NCBI RefSeq assembly: GCF_030272615.1
Contig: NC_081412.1
Coordinates: 683,714,583-683,778,582 of the forward strand
Direction of reading: 5' to 3'
Length of the DNA: 64,000 bases
From: Cryptomeria japonica
Taxonomy: Eukaryota > Streptophyta > Pinopsida > Cupressales > Cupressaceae
The notes under the pieces were generated by a model that was not told the origin of the DNA, ran no database searches, and saw nothing but the letters and a program-made list of their open reading frames with translations. Shown here one piece after another: positions 23,634-36,964 of the stretch. The translations under genes were made by a program, and so were the position numbers. Every line of letters begins with the position of its first letter. Position 1 is the stretch's first letter.

Positions 23634-24105
23634 TAAATAGTAAAACCTAATTGCTTATAATTGACAAAGTAAGTACTCTAAATCAATGATGCAAAGTGAT
23701 CTAAAGCATGAATGTAAATATGCAAATGTATGTAATGAATCTTATGCAAAGACATGAAAATAACATGAAACCATACCCAACCCCTAAGGGAGGGGTACAA
23801 GCCAATCATCAGTAGGTGATCTCTAATTATTCTTAAATGTCATCAAGGCTCCTAATTGATGATGAATGCTTGATGAATATTGTTGAAGACTCCACATAGG
23901 CTTCTCTTTCAGTATATAGAAGGCTCCTTGTACTCACTCCAATAGCTTTTTCCTAGATTCGATTAGATAGATTGATCTTAGTTGCCTTGAAATGAAGAAA
24001 GAGAGCTCTTTTGTATGAAACCCTATATCTTAATTCTGACTTTAGGTCGACTTAGACATTGAATTTCCTACCAATTTCTTGGGGTTAAGTACTAAAATAT
24101 CATAG
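23634..24105. other. Unassigned spacer left of element 4
   Basis: No ORF. The text resembles LTR or leader DNA in composition but matches nothing else in the window that I can see. Confidence 0.4.
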
Positions 24106-25799
24106 TGTTGGCATTGAGTTGTCATTGATATCAACCAATATTGCAGGCTACCGGTAAAGGTATGTCAATCGATATGAAGAAGGTTAAACTGACATAAGGA
24201 AGATTAATATGAAACTGGTATGGTGGAAGACAAGTATGGTAAAAGGTGATATGAAGCTGTGTGTTGGCATGACAAGTTGTAACTAGTTTAAAGGTTGGCT
24301 ATCTGTTTATGATGAAGAGGTAGAATGCTAAAATGATCACAAACCATCGGAGGTGAAGATGTGTTACTGGTGCAGTGTGAACTACAAGTTAGCAAAAGGA
24401 GAAGGTCTTACAGGTAAGGGCTTGTGCTGATATGAGTTTGTTTAATATTCAAGATTAGACCGACCTTGTCTTGGTGAGCTAAGTGTATGATCGATGTGAT
24501 GCCATGTGGAGCTGAGGTAGCAAGCATGCAGAGGTTGGTAAAGTTTCCATTGACATAGTTGTTGGAACAGTTAATCAACATTAATGAAACAACCACAAAT
24601 CACAAGACAATAACAAACTGATGCAGCTCGAGGAAGAATGAATGACAGAGAAAGATCAGGGAGTTTTTGGTGCCTCAACTGAAGCAAAGAAATCAGGTTG
24701 CAAGAGGACCTTGAGAAGGAAACAGTTGGGCTATAAATGAGTCGACAAATTTCAAGGCCGAAAATCATGGTAGAGATTGCTATCTTTAGCAAATATACAT
24801 TGGATGATGGAAAACGTGTACAAATGTATCCTCCAATGCAGGTGATTGACCCAAGATGAATCAAATCAGATCGGATGCATATTTGGTCGGGAGAAGGAAA
24901 CCCTAACTGCCCTTAGTTTGAATTAATTTTTGGTGGGAAAGCTCAAGATTAAATATGATGACTTGAGACTATGATCAATACTACTGAAGAGAAGGTAAGT
25001 GTGAAATTGTTAAATTGCTAAGAGCCAGAGAGATAAACACTTGAAGTGTTTATGAGAGAGAATTGTACTAGTAAGGAGAAGCAGGGTAAACTGGTGTAAG
25101 GAACAAACTAGCAGAGTTAGCATAGGAGGCAGAGGTGAAAATCTAGAGGAAGCAACATCTAAAAAATAGTGATCGGTGTGAGTCTAATTGTGAAGATATT
25201 GTGAGAGGATACTTAGCAAAGTTAGAATAAGAAGCAAAGGAAAATTGCAGAGTGTGTGGAAGAAACACAGACTGGTAAGGTTGAAACCGACAGAGCAGAA
25301 TATTGTAAGGTTGCAAAACATCTTTTGCAACAGGGGTCTAATTTGTATAACTAAGTTTTATATTGTTTTCACTGAGTTGGTGCTTAGTGCAGGGGTTGTA
25401 GCTCCTTTAGTTTGTAGCCTATAAATTTTGCAGGGGTTGGTACTCCTTTGAGTTGGTCCTCATGAATCAGGGCTTGGTGTTCCTTGGGTTGGTGCCCTAA
25501 AATTGTAATCAGATATTTTACATTGTGAGGCTAGATTGGAGCAGAAGATCTCCAATAGCTATTCTCACCAAGGTTTTTCCCACATTGGGTTTTCCTCATA
25601 AATCTGGTGTTGTGTGATACATTCTTGTGTATGGGTTATGTTTTATGTTGTAGAAAATCCTTTCACACACTTAGTTTGCACTATTTAAGCTAATGGTTAT
25701 TACTCAATATGCTTTATATATTACCGGTGTATCCCTATTGAAGGAAAAGTGTTTAAATCACTTATTCACCCCCCTCTCAGTGATCCATTGTGTCAAACA
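24106..25799 (+). repeat. 5' LTR of element 4
   Basis: 1,694 bp. TATA-like CTATAAATGAGTC at 24731, also present in the 3' LTR near 42344. Ends in a C-run, TCTCAG and GTCAAACA. Confidence 0.93.
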
Positions 25800-25801
25800 A
25801 T

Positions 25802-25810
25802 TGGTATCAA
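25802..25810 (+). promoter_or_regulatory. Primer binding site of element 4
   Basis: TGGTATCAA two bases after the LTR, initiator-Met type, truncated in its match as in element 1. Confidence 0.8.
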
Positions 25811-25874
25811 ATCATAGGTACCTTGTTTTGTCAAAGCATTCTCTAGCTTGGGTAGATCCTATCAAGTGTTAACA

Positions 25875-28010
25875 ATGGCAAGAAATGAATACGCCTCCTC
25901 AAAAGCCCCTATTTTTCATGGTGTTAACTATGCATTTTGGAGTAGAAGAATGGAAACCTATTTGTCCTCACTAGGTTTTGATGTTTGGATGTCAGTCAAG
26001 AATGGGTATACAATTCCAAATGTTCTACCTACTTATCCAAATGCAAAAAGGGAATATGAGAATAATGCCAAAGAAAAAATGCCATTCTTAGTGGTTTGTT
26101 TGACAATGAGTTCATCAAAGTCATGCACTGCTCATCAGCCAAAGAAACATGGGATAAGTTGCAGAAAATATTTGAAGGTGATTCTAAAGTCAAGGAGGCC
26201 AAGTTACGGACATTGAGAGATCAGTTTTAGATATTGAAGATGAGAGATGAAGAAAATATTGCTGACAATCTCCAAAGGATTGATGAGACTGCAAACACCA
26301 TTAGAGGGCTTGGAGAAGAAGTGAAAGATGAGGTAGTAGTGAAGAAAGTACTTAGATCTCTTACATCTAAGTATGATACAAAAGTATCTGCCATAGAAGA
26401 AACCAAAGATCTAAAAAACCTTCACTATGGATGAGTTATTTAGTTCCTTAACTGCATATGAGATGAGAACTGCAAATACAGAGGTTGTGAAGAAAGAAGT
26501 TGCATTCAATTCTTCAAGGAAAGGAAAAGAAGAGTCTATCCCTAATGCAACCGGAGAAGACTAATGAGATTATGGCCAACTTTGAGAGGAGACTGAAAAG
26601 AAGTTTTGGGAAGTACAAGGGGAAACTACCTTTGAAATGCTTCACTTATGGAAAGATTGGACATTTTTTTGCTAAATGTCCTTATGGTGCAAATGATCAA
26701 TCAAAGTGGTAGTAGATCTACCAGTACATACAAGAAGATGAGTGCTCACCGATATGGTAAAAGAGGAAATTGGAAATAGAGCAGTCTCTACACTCATGAA
26801 AATGATACCTCAGATGATGATAGTGCCTTTGATGATTGCTGCAGTGAGGATGAAATCAAAGCAAACCTTTTCATGGCCCAAGATATCTTGATACAAGAAG
26901 AAGAAAAAGAAGAGGAAGGAAAAGTAGATCTAGAAGATGAACTCATTAGTGCCTTGGATGAGCTAAAGAAAATAAGAAGAGATTTGAAGAATAAGAGTTG
27001 TTGGAGAAATCTCTTTAAGAGTCCAAGAAAGCCATTGTAGATCTAAAACTCCAACTAGAAGAAGCCAAAAGGATCTATGAAGCCACTAGTACCAGTTTGA
27101 GTGAAAAGGAAAAGGAGCATTAGAATCTGGAAGCAGACATATTGAACCTCCGAAAGGAGTTAGAGAAAAGTCAGGAAGAAATAAAAGTGAGAAGCAAATA
27201 TGAAGGCAACACTAAAGCATTGAACAAGATGTTGAGCAAACATAAGCAATGTAAAGATACCGGTGGCTTAGGTTTTCAAGAAGGTAAAAATTCAAACAAC
27301 AACGACACATCCGGTAAGGAGATACATTTGAAGAAGACATTCGTGGTAAGAAACAATATTGACAAGAAGACATATGCAGATACTACCTAAAACCGCCACA
27401 CAATATGGTGTACTCAATCAATGAACCGGAGACCATACTTATTGTATAGATATGCAGATCCAAGGAGAAATGCAAGTGTTGATCATGAAGGATTTACCAG
27501 AGTTAGCAGCATGAAAGGAAGACCCCCAATGAGGCAGTCGTTTGCAGGTTCAAGACAACCTAGCCAATATGTTCCAAATTTCCATGGTTATTGTTACCGG
27601 TGTAATAAATTTGGTCATAAAATGGCAGATTGTAGGATGATGAATTTAAATCCTAGTTTTGAGAGTAGAAACTCATTTCCTGCATTACAAAGTACAAATG
27701 TCACATGTTATAATTTCAATGAGTTTGGTCACAAGAGTTATGAATGTAGGAGTAATATGCAAATGTCCTACAAGACTGCCTTGAATACATCTTATAGTGC
27801 CAATGTGAAATGTTATAAGTATCAAAATTTTGGTCACATAGAGAGGTATTGTAAGATGAGAACTGACAAGCAAAAGAAAATAACACTAGATGAGAAGTTA
27901 GAAACAAAACTAGAACACAAAGTGACAGAAGAAAGAAAGAAAGAAGAGAAACAGGCTTGGGTAGAAAAGGAGAAAAACAAGACAGAGTCCTGCCTGATTG
28001 TGCAGAGTTC
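25875..28010 (+). pseudogene. gag of Copia element 4, broken
   Basis: ATG at 25875 (MARNEYASSKAPIFHGVNY), then FWSRRMETYLSSLGFDVW, the Copia gag N-terminus. A UBN2-like region follows (ETWDKLQKIFEGDSKV; VVVKKVLRSL) after a frameshift near 26100. A damaged knuckle CFTYGKIGHFFAKC is at about 26638. A coiled coil (27142-27390) and three more knuckles (CYRCNKFGHKMADC near 27592, CYNFNEFGHKSYEC, CYKYQNFGHIERYC) follow. The last two knuckles have lost a Cys. The coiled-coil/knuckle half is the part that ORF1 of elements 2 and 3 resembles. Confidence 0.85.
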
Positions 28011-28020
28011 TCTACATGTT

Positions 28021-28386
28021 GAAAGGAGGAATCTATGGGTAGTTGATAGTGGATGCTCAAATCACATGACCAGAGTCAAGAAAAAGTTCATCAAGCTTGA
28101 TGATTGGAATGGTGATTCAATCCGGTTTGGTGACAACTCCTCCATCAAGATCAAAGGTAGGGGTACACTAAATATTGATGGCAAGATCAAGGCTCATGAT
28201 GTGTACTATGTGGAAGGACTAAAGCATAACCTATTGAGTGTAAGTCAGATGTGGGATAAATGGTACAAGTTTACATTTGACTCTATCACTTGTCAGATAA
28301 GAAAGCAGAGTACCGACCAGGTTGTGGCAAAAGGAAAGAGGACAGATGGTAATGTTTACAATCTAAAGGAATGCTATGAGTCCTAA
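28021..28386 (+). pseudogene. Protease region of Copia element 4
   Basis: Continues the open frame of gag. LWVVDSGCSNHMTRVKKKF carries an intact Asp-Ser-Gly (Asp codon at 28045-28047). DVYYVEGLKHNLLSVSQM and the GAG-pre-integrase start (DGNVYNLKE) follow. TAA at 28384-28386 ends the frame. Confidence 0.85.
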
Positions 28387-29247
28387 TGCACGATGGGACT
28401 GGTTGATGAAAGCTAGTTGTGGCACTGAAGATTAGAACATGTGAACTGATGTGTGAAAAACATACCTCAAATCATAAAACTAGCAAGCACATTTTGTGAT
28501 GAATGTGTCAGAGGAAAGAAATCAAAGGTCAACTTTAAAACAAAGGAATATAATACCTCAAGACCTTTGGAGTTGATACATACAAACTTATGTGGGCCAA
28601 TAAGGACAAGAGCATTGGTCGGTGAAAGGTATTTCATGTTGCTCATAGATGATTATTCACGAATGACCTAGGTAACCTTCCTGCATGATAAGTCACAAGC
28701 ATTTGAGAGATTCAAGACCTTTAGGAAGATGGTACAAAATGAAAGTGGGCACTAATTAAAATATTTAAGATCAAACCAGGGTGGAGAATTTTCTTCCAAT
28801 GAGTTTTTTGACTACTGTGAAAGACACAAAATTTGAAGATAGTATTTATCTACAAGGACACCTCATCAAAATGAAGTGGTAGAGAGAAAAAATAGGACAA
28901 TGAAGGAAATGGCTAGGACAATGTTTAATGAGGCCAACATAACGAATATATACTGGAAGGAAGCAATTCATACTAGAGTCTACACATTAAACCAAATATA
29001 GTTAAGAGTGAACAATAGAATGACTCCTTGTGAGTTATGTCATGAAAGGAAACCATCACTCAAGCACTTCGAAGTGTTTGGAAGTGTTTCATCAAAAGAG
29101 ATGTTGATGGATTAGGAAGTTTTGATTCCTAGTGTGATGAAGGAATCCTCTTGGGATACTCAACTAACAGTAAAGCCTACAAATGCAACAACAAGAGATT
29201 GAGAAAGGTGGTTGAGAGTGTAAATGTGAGAATAGATGAAGACTCAC
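28387..29247 (+). pseudogene. Integrase of Copia element 4, interrupted
   Basis: CDECVRGKKSKVNF marks the zinc-binding region. LELIHTNLCGPIRTRA, YFMLLIDDYSRMT and then, past stops, RSNQGGEF, NEVVERKNRT and the FGSV-type region follow. The first core Asp reads Asn (HTNLCGP) and the second lies in a SNQ context where SDH is usual, so two catalytic residues look lost. A solo LTR cuts the reading frame at 29247. Confidence 0.8.
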
Positions 29248-30708
29248 TGTAGTCACATAAATCTGTCCAATTTAATTAAATGAATATTTCCTATTTATTT
29301 GATTAAAATCCACTAGCCATCAGTTAATTAAATTAATATTTAATTAATTCACTTTCAAACATTCTCCTATTAATTAAATAAATTATTTAATTTATTTTAA
29401 TTAATTCATTAAACCAAATTCATAGTCAATTAAATGAATAAATCATATTTATTTCATTTAATCCCCTTTTCCTCTTTTAAATAAATTAAATAAAACATTC
29501 ATTTAAATCATAAAACCCCCCCACTTGCATTTTCCTACAAATGCAACTTGCACACATTTATTGAAATAACTTAATTTATTTTAAATAAAAATCCTATTTT
29601 CCCTCACCCACCAAATCCACTTGCATTCCGAAAACCCCTTCTAGATTCTTCTAACCCCTTCCTAATTAGCCTAATCCATCCCCTAATTATTGTCACATTC
29701 CTAAGCAACTTGAAGTCACTTCTCAAAGACTTCAAAGTCTTTGAAAAGCATTAAATGCTTTGTGTGTTCAACAATTTCACCTCCAAAGTCTTCCAAAACC
29801 ACTAATGGCTCTTACATGACCATTTATGGCTCTTACATAACCATTTATGGTTATTTCAACTTGCACTCATGTGTCTCCTCAAGCATTTATTGCTTTGACC
29901 ATGGTTATCCCTTTTGCCTTTGCACAAGAGTTTATCCATTGGATAAAAGCTTTATTCTTTGAATAAAGAATTTATTCATTCAACTAACCTTGACCTTAAC
30001 TCCCAAGTTAACTCTTAGGTCATGTCAAGCATTTAATGCTTATTCCCTCTCCTCTCAACCTATCTCATATTGACACTTGTCAACCAAGGATTGGGTTGAA
30101 AGCCCTCATATGGATTTCAAATCATTCAATCCTGACCCTTGTTGAGATTACTCAATCTCAAACATCCATTGCTCCATTTTACCTATAAATAGAGCTCACA
30201 TTCCTCATTTTCAAATCCTCAAGCATTTAGCATTCAGAGTTATTGAAAACTTGTATGCATTTAAGCTATAGTGAATTCTAGAGAGCATTTTAGCATAATA
30301 AACTCATATAATTGTTATTTTGGCCTAAAATAAATCATTTTAGCATTATAGCATCTAATATTAGCTTTTATCTACATTTGCATAGTATTTAGAGTAATCA
30401 TCTACAATCTTGAACCTCCATAAGCATCCATAGTGCAAAAAGCTGCTGAGAGCTACACTAATTTGGAACTTGGAGAGGATAGGAACAAGGGAGAAGGAGC
30501 TAAGAATATGTTAAGAGGCATTTGGAGATGCCTTCTTATATTTGTTTCATTTGTTAAATATGTTAGCATGATCTTAGTATCTCTTTTGATATGTCTGCTT
30601 AGGTTAATCTTTGGTTGAATAACACTAACATTAATCCTGTTTCTTGTTGTTTTTGTGTGTTACAATACCACAGGTTTTAATCTAACTTGTCAGTTTTGTA
30701 GAGCGTCA
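29248..30708 (+). mobile_element. Solo LTR inserted in element 4
   Basis: 1,461 bp, TGTAGTCACATAAATC to GAGCGTCA, flanked by a perfect CTCAC duplication (29243-29247 and 30709-30713). No internal domain, so it arose by recombination between two LTRs. CCTATAAATAGAGCTC near 30182 is a TATA box on the + strand. It shares many words with the LTR of element 5 (CACTTGCATTTTCCTACA; CTAATTAGCCTAA), so it belongs to a related Gypsy family. The 5' third is rich in TTAATTAAAT. Confidence 0.93.
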
Positions 30709-30989
30709 CTCACATAGAGGAAAATCTGCACCAACACCTTACATTGATGATTCAAATGTTGAATATGAAGAACAATTTGACAATGCACTAGTAGAAGATG
30801 CACCAAACAAGATCCCCAACCGGTATGTGGAGAAGAATTATCCAAAAGAACAGATCATAGGAGATAGGAATGAAGGTGTGCAAACCAGAAGGAGATTAGC
30901 ACGGGAAAGTGAGCAGGTAAATTTCTTCTTCATGACTGAAGTAGAGCACAAAACTTTTGATGAAGCTAATAAAAGTGAGAAGTGGGTAG
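30709..30989 (+). pseudogene. Integrase-RT linker of Copia element 4
   Basis: Coding resumes after the solo LTR: PYIDDSNVEYEEQFDN, GVQTRRRLARESEQVNFF, KTFDEANKSEKWV. This is the variable linker leading into reverse transcriptase. It is cut at KWV by the next insertion; the following residues (VMDEELRQIEKN) are at 39982. Confidence 0.85.
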
Positions 30990-31634
30990 TGTCATGTGTT
31001 TGTGAAGTGTAGACTGTGAACCTACAGCTGTAACACAAAGACAATCAATAAATCATTACAAGCATGGTTAGTGAATTTAAACAACGAAAGATAAAACCAT
31101 AGCTAATCAATCTATTGCTTCCTAGTAAATGCGAGTGTGAATTTTGCTCTCTGCTCTGGTCATGCAAATTCCAATGACCTGACTACACTTCAATGGAGCA
31201 TTTAAATGATAATGATGATGCATAAAGATGAGATTAAGCTAGAAATGAGCTAGATTTAAGCTAAAATTGAACATGATAACAATGCTAAGATGATAAACTA
31301 AAAGCTGTATGCCTATAGTAACAATGCTTGAATGCAAATGAGATGGATGTGGATGCTTTGAACTCCAAAATGGGGTATATTTATAGGATTTTACAAGGCT
31401 AGGGGTGATGTGGCATGAATCAATGGTCGAGATTTGATCTGAAGATATCAATGGTTAAATTGGAGGTGAGTTCAGAAGAGGTTGCACAAAAGGGGACAAT
31501 TGGTGGTAGGTAGGAAAAGGGTTTGGTTGGAAAGGAACACTTGGTGACAAGTGTCAAGAAGCTTTGCTCATCAGAGGCCAAAGTGTCCATGGAAAGGGGA
31601 CATGGTGGTTACGATGTGTAAGCTAGGATGGGTT

Positions 31635-32829
31635 TGTTAGGTCCAATATGTAAAGCTACTGTACTGAGAGGGGAGGGTGAATCAGTACTTCAAAACTTTT
31701 CTTCAATAATAACTTTACTATTAAACATAAACTGAATATTGCTGAAACATAATATAAAGCTAAAACATATAAATAACATTCATACTTGTTTCACTCCATA
31801 ACACATATATTTTGGTTATGCAGAAACTCTTTGTTAGAGAGAAAAACTGCAGTGGGGATGGCACCCACAACTTCACTACTACAATAATAAAGGTTGCTCG
31901 ATTAGAGCTACATATTTAGCTATTTCTAATAGCTTACCCTATTAAGAGTATCAAGATCTTTAGATCTACCTTGCTAAAGGATTTTACAACACTTATACTA
32001 AATGTTGTACTTGGTTAAAGGCTTTACAATTTATAGACTTTGTTAGAGTCTTTTACCCTGTTAAAGGTTTCTCTTACAACTCAAAATAATACAATCAAAA
32101 TCTTTACAAAATATCTGCAACTTCACATCTCAAATGTTATAGCAGATTCTATGTGCTTAATATGAAATTACCTTGCTCATAGCATACCTCGGTAATTGAT
32201 AAATCAACTCGGTAAACCCTTCTATTTACTTTGTTCCTTAACTGTTCTCTGAAATCTTTCTTGATGACCTCTGAATATCTCTGTCAGTCGTAACAGTCAC
32301 AACACATTGTGCTTTCTCATGATTTTGCCCTTCAGCTTATCTATCACACATGTCTTGCTTCATACATTTTGATCCTCATTTCATGTTGTATAAATAGATC
32401 TCTTATGACGATGATTTGTTCATGCTTCGATCTTACAAACATGATTCATCGAATGAATAACCATACAAATTATTTCATTGGATAGATGTCCTCAAAATCA
32501 TACAAAATCTTAAGGTGCAATTTCCCATGTGATAATGGTTCCCTATTCCTCGATCTTGTAACACATTTCCACATATGTGTCCAGGTTCAATAAATCTGGT
32601 AACACGTTTCACTCGGTTCATATTAACTCGGTATACTATCTTTGCTGCTCATTAGAAATAGAACATTGCTTGGTAGACAGCTAGGTGTATACTAAACTCT
32701 GTGACTTCTTTCCTTCTATAACCGATTGCTTTAGTGCTCACCGATAGAGTATTTTGGTATTATCAACTGACTAGAGTATATAGGATGACTTTGGACATAA
32801 AACTAATGACAACTTAGTAAATAGTAACA
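31635..32829 (-). repeat. 3' LTR of element 3
   Basis: 1,195 bp, TGTTAGGTCC to AAATAGTAACA on the + strand. Confidence 0.95.
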
Positions 32830-32830
32830 A

Positions 32831-32841
32831 TCTCCCCTTTT
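32831..32841 (-). promoter_or_regulatory. Polypurine tract of element 3
   Basis: AAAAGGGGAGA on the - strand just before the 3' LTR. Confidence 0.8.
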
Positions 32842-33144
32842 GACATTAGTTTGGTATGCTTGACAAAACTCTTTTCAAAGTCATTACTCAAAAATATATA
32901 TACTTACAAAATTTGATGAAACTGATAGTATATACAATTGTCAATAAATAGTATACTCAGATATACTCCCCTTATCAATACTGTACTTAACTTTGATTTT
33001 TTATGAAGCTTTACTATTCTATATTCACTTCTTAGTGTTCACTGCTCCCCTTGTCAAAATTACCTATACATCTAGATACTCTGATCTGCTCAGCATACTT
33101 CCTCTTTTATACACTATACTCCCCCTTTTTGATAAGCATCAGAA

Positions 33145-36100
33145 CTATTTACCATTCGGTGGAGGCAATTGATCAAAAATAGATTTGTACTTAGTTAGAG
33201 CATCGGTGAGAGCATTGGTAAGGGAACTCTTGACACTGTCCATTGGGGAATTTTGAGCTGTAATATCAGCTAACAGTGAAATCAGACCATCTAAAGTGCT
33301 TCCCTCTTGTTGAGTGGATAAATAGGTAGCTCGGTTATTCTACTCTTGGACGGAGGACAAGTGTGGAATGAATAAGGTTTGAAGAGTCATGACATCCATT
33401 CTTATTTTGTGCTCTTCATTTTGAAGTTCCAAATGTTGAGCCATGAGAGATTGTAACTTGGAATAGAAATTCTAAATAGAATTGGGCTCGGTGGTCAATT
33501 TATTTGAGAGATTGGTGATCTCTTTTTCAATAACTTTGGTTTTATTCTTGATATATTTAATGAATAAAGAATATGTTTGAGTTGAGGGGACAACTCAGCA
33601 ATGAGTCCGGCTAGCTTAACTTTACCGATAGCAATGGCTTTCTATACCTCTTCAATCATTTTGGTAGTGCACTCTTTGTCCTTCAATTTGCTTAGGTATT
33701 CAGATGCATCTACTCCAGATGCTTTTATTTTAGTGAGGAGTTCATTTAGTTGAATATGGATGGCAGCATATTTTGTCATGGTAGCTTCAGGTAGCATTTC
33801 TATTAATAATGCTTTAACCTTCTGAAGTACTCTATTTTTCTTTTGTATAGCCATTTGTCTCTCTTGTTCTGCTTTGGCTTTGCATAGTTCCCCGAATTCA
33901 ATGAGTGCTTTCCCTTTCAATTTTCAAATGTCTACATTTGGCAACACAATTGGCTTTGACAGATCTAGCTTGAAACTATTCTTCTTCATTTTCTTCTTTT
34001 TAGATGATGAGGCTTTCATCGGTTGAAATAGTACAATGGCTTGGGAGGCTTGTTCACCCTCGGTAGGTTGCTCGGTAGAGGCAACACTTTTGTCTATTTT
34101 TTTAGCCTCAAATGTAGCCTTCGGTGATTCCTTGCTTGGGGTCTCGGTGGCAACAGTTTCAGTGATTGTTGGGGCTTGAGAAGTCTGTTCCCTAGTGGGC
34201 TGAGAAGTAGCTTCTCCTTTGGTAGACTATTGACCCTCTTTGCCTTGTTCAGTGTCCTGAGGTGTCTCGGTTGAAAGATGCTGAGTTATCGGAGGATAGG
34301 ACTTGACTTGTTCCAAAACTAATTCACTTGATACCAGTTTGGCATAGGCATTCCCTTCTATCATCTCCTATTCTTGTACCTTGGTGTCCATGATATCCTC
34401 ATCAAGTTGTATAGTACCAGCAGGATCTTGCTCAGTGATATCAACTATTTCAACTTCACCTTGCTCATCAGCACTCTTGATTCAAAAATTTTCTTGCCAT
34501 TTTTCTTTTGTCTCTTTCTCTACTTCAAGATAAAGGCCATTCATCAGTTTCAAGGCTCTTTGCTTGACTAGGAAGTTTGTCTAGTAGTTTTTTAGATGTT
34601 CACTTATCTCATCTACCAACATGTCTAGAAAGAGATGTACCAGACTTCTTTCTCTCATCTTGTTTTTCGAGTCCATAGCATATTTCCACCTGTTATCAAT
34701 GTGTAAGTACAATGCTTTTGGAAGAGAATTAGTTACTTCCAATGGGACTAATCAGAATTTAAGAAGTGTACATACAACTGACTCTTCTATTTGCCTCTTT
34801 TCTTCTTCTGTCTGAGAGTCATATTTGACATACCAGAATGACCCAAATCCACCATATTGTTTCAAATTTGCACAAAAATTATCAACACTATGTACATCTT
34901 CCTTTTTGCTTTTGACAATCTAAAATTTATTTTTGTCTTCAGATTCGGTGTCACTTGACTCTTTATTCAAAATGAGTGTTCAAGTAGACTTCTTATAAGT
35001 TTTTTTTACCTTAGGCATTGCAACATTTTTCTGCTTCTTACTCGGTGACACTACAGATGGTCTAGTATTGGGGTGCTTCACTGGAGGAGTAGGTGATACT
35101 TGTGATGTATCTTGTTTCTTCCTTCTCAAAATTTTGCCTTTTGGCAACTCGGTGCTCAATGTAATTGCTTCTTCTTGGGCTTTAGATTCCTCCTCAGTGA
35201 TGACTTGATTGATCTTGACAAGAGTGGAGGAAGAACCTTCTCCAAATTTATCTGTTAATACTTTGATCATTTTGGTTGCTTTCCTTGTAGCTTTAGTAAC
35301 TACAATGCTCATCTTAACTTTTTCTTTGACCTCTTCATAGGTACCGTACCTGATCTTAGTAGCATGCCTTGGAAGTGCAAGAAGGGCATCTATTTGCTCC
35401 TGCATAATGTCAGAATCAATCTCATAACCCATAGGTGACAAAGATTGAGTTCTTGGTTCTACTACATTGACATAACAGTAGTCGGTGTCCACTTCAAAAC
35501 ATATATCATCCTTGTATTTATCCACTAACTGGGGTGCTATTATGTGCCTGTTATGCATCTTTTCCTGAAATCTGCTAAAATAATCATCCATTATCTCATT
35601 GAAGTTATCACCTAGCTATTTGATAAAATCATTTATCTAATGGATGATTGGTCGGTGTAACTCCCAAACTACATTACCAACTGATGGAAATAATTTCTGA
35701 AAATAGAAAAACATGCATACTAAGAGTGACCCAAACTTTAGTGTGTTTGCTGAGTTGTTCTTCTTCGGCTTCCTTATGGTGTTGAGATTTTCAAAAATAT
35801 TTTTCAACAACACTTCACATAGGTCCAACTTCATACCCTTTTTCACAATTTTGTATGTTAAATCAACAGTTGCACATGGTACATTGTTTTCCCTTGCCGA
35901 CTAAAAGAAACAATAACCTATGACTCTAATTGCAAACTTCAGTTCTGCATCTGTAACACTATTTAATTTTAGACCTCTGCAATCAAATTCAACTCCGGTT
36001 AAAGTGATCAATTCTTTCTGTGAAATCATTTTCTGAGCTCGGGCATGGTCGAATATAGGGTATTCGGTGATCAAGTGGATGATTTCCTTGGTGATTTTGA

Positions 36101-36473
36101 ATGGTTGCTCTCCTAACCACATAAATTCATCATGAACTCTGCTCAAAACAAATTTAACCCATTGGGGTTTGAAGACTCTCGGGTAGGTTAGGGCTTTGGT
36201 CAATCCCTTGACTTTGATATGCTCATATTTGCTATCCAGATTTCCATCGGTGCATAATTCTTCATACGTGTCCTTGATCTCAATATGACCTAGTTCCTCA
36301 ACATGACACTTAGTGTAGAATCTAACATCCTTAACCAATAGAACCCTATCCGGAATGAGAGATAATGCAGTTTTATCGTCAGGTTTGGATGCTGCTTTGG
36401 GAGGTAAGGAATATTTTAGTGAGGGCTTCTCAATGGTTTCAACAACAATAGGTTTCTGAATCTTTGGAGCCAT
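33145..36473 (-). pseudogene. ORF2 of element 3, unknown protein
   Basis: About 1,110 codons from ATG at 36473 (MAPKIQKPIVVET) to TAG at 33145. It parallels ORF2 of element 2 segment by segment: LSRVHDEFMWL, ITKEIIHLITEYPIF, RGLKLNSVTDAELKF, GYCFF, MFFYFQKLFPSVGN, YKDDICFEVDTDYCYVNVV, a Lys-rich linker (34980-35300), a helical region (33642-33920) and a C-terminal YKSIFDQLPPPNGK. In place of the long KE helix it has Ser/Thr/Val-rich text. Premature TAG stops (for example at 35901 and 35637) fall where Gln is likely. Function unknown. Confidence 0.8.
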
Positions 36474-36964
36474 TTCAAACTTTCAATAATTACTAACAAA
36501 AAAGGCTTAGGGTTTGAAACTTAACCAACAAATGCTTTCCACTTAGTAAATAGAAAGCAGGTATTCTCAACTAATATGATTGGCTGACTTGTTTGAAAAA
36601 TGTGTTGGGATTGATGAATAAATACCTTGAAATTTGCTTGGGAGGAGTTTGATCACCTTAGAATTGCTTAGCTCTGCTTTCTGAAAACTTGGTAAGTGTA
36701 AAATGACCACGCAAAGGACTTTAAGTACATATTTTACCTTATCAGGCTTTGTGCAATTAGGTAAGAAAGCATTAAATGCACTCAGTTCCTTTAAACCGAT
36801 TACCTTCCTTTTTATGCTTTTACTGACTAGACAGGCTTACTACATTTACTGACTTCTCTAGTACTCCAAAAGACTAGATAAAATTTCAAACTTGCTATTG
36901 CATATTAGCTATGTAGATTTTGGAATTAAGTACATGAAAAATAGGAACTGTTAAGATATAACCT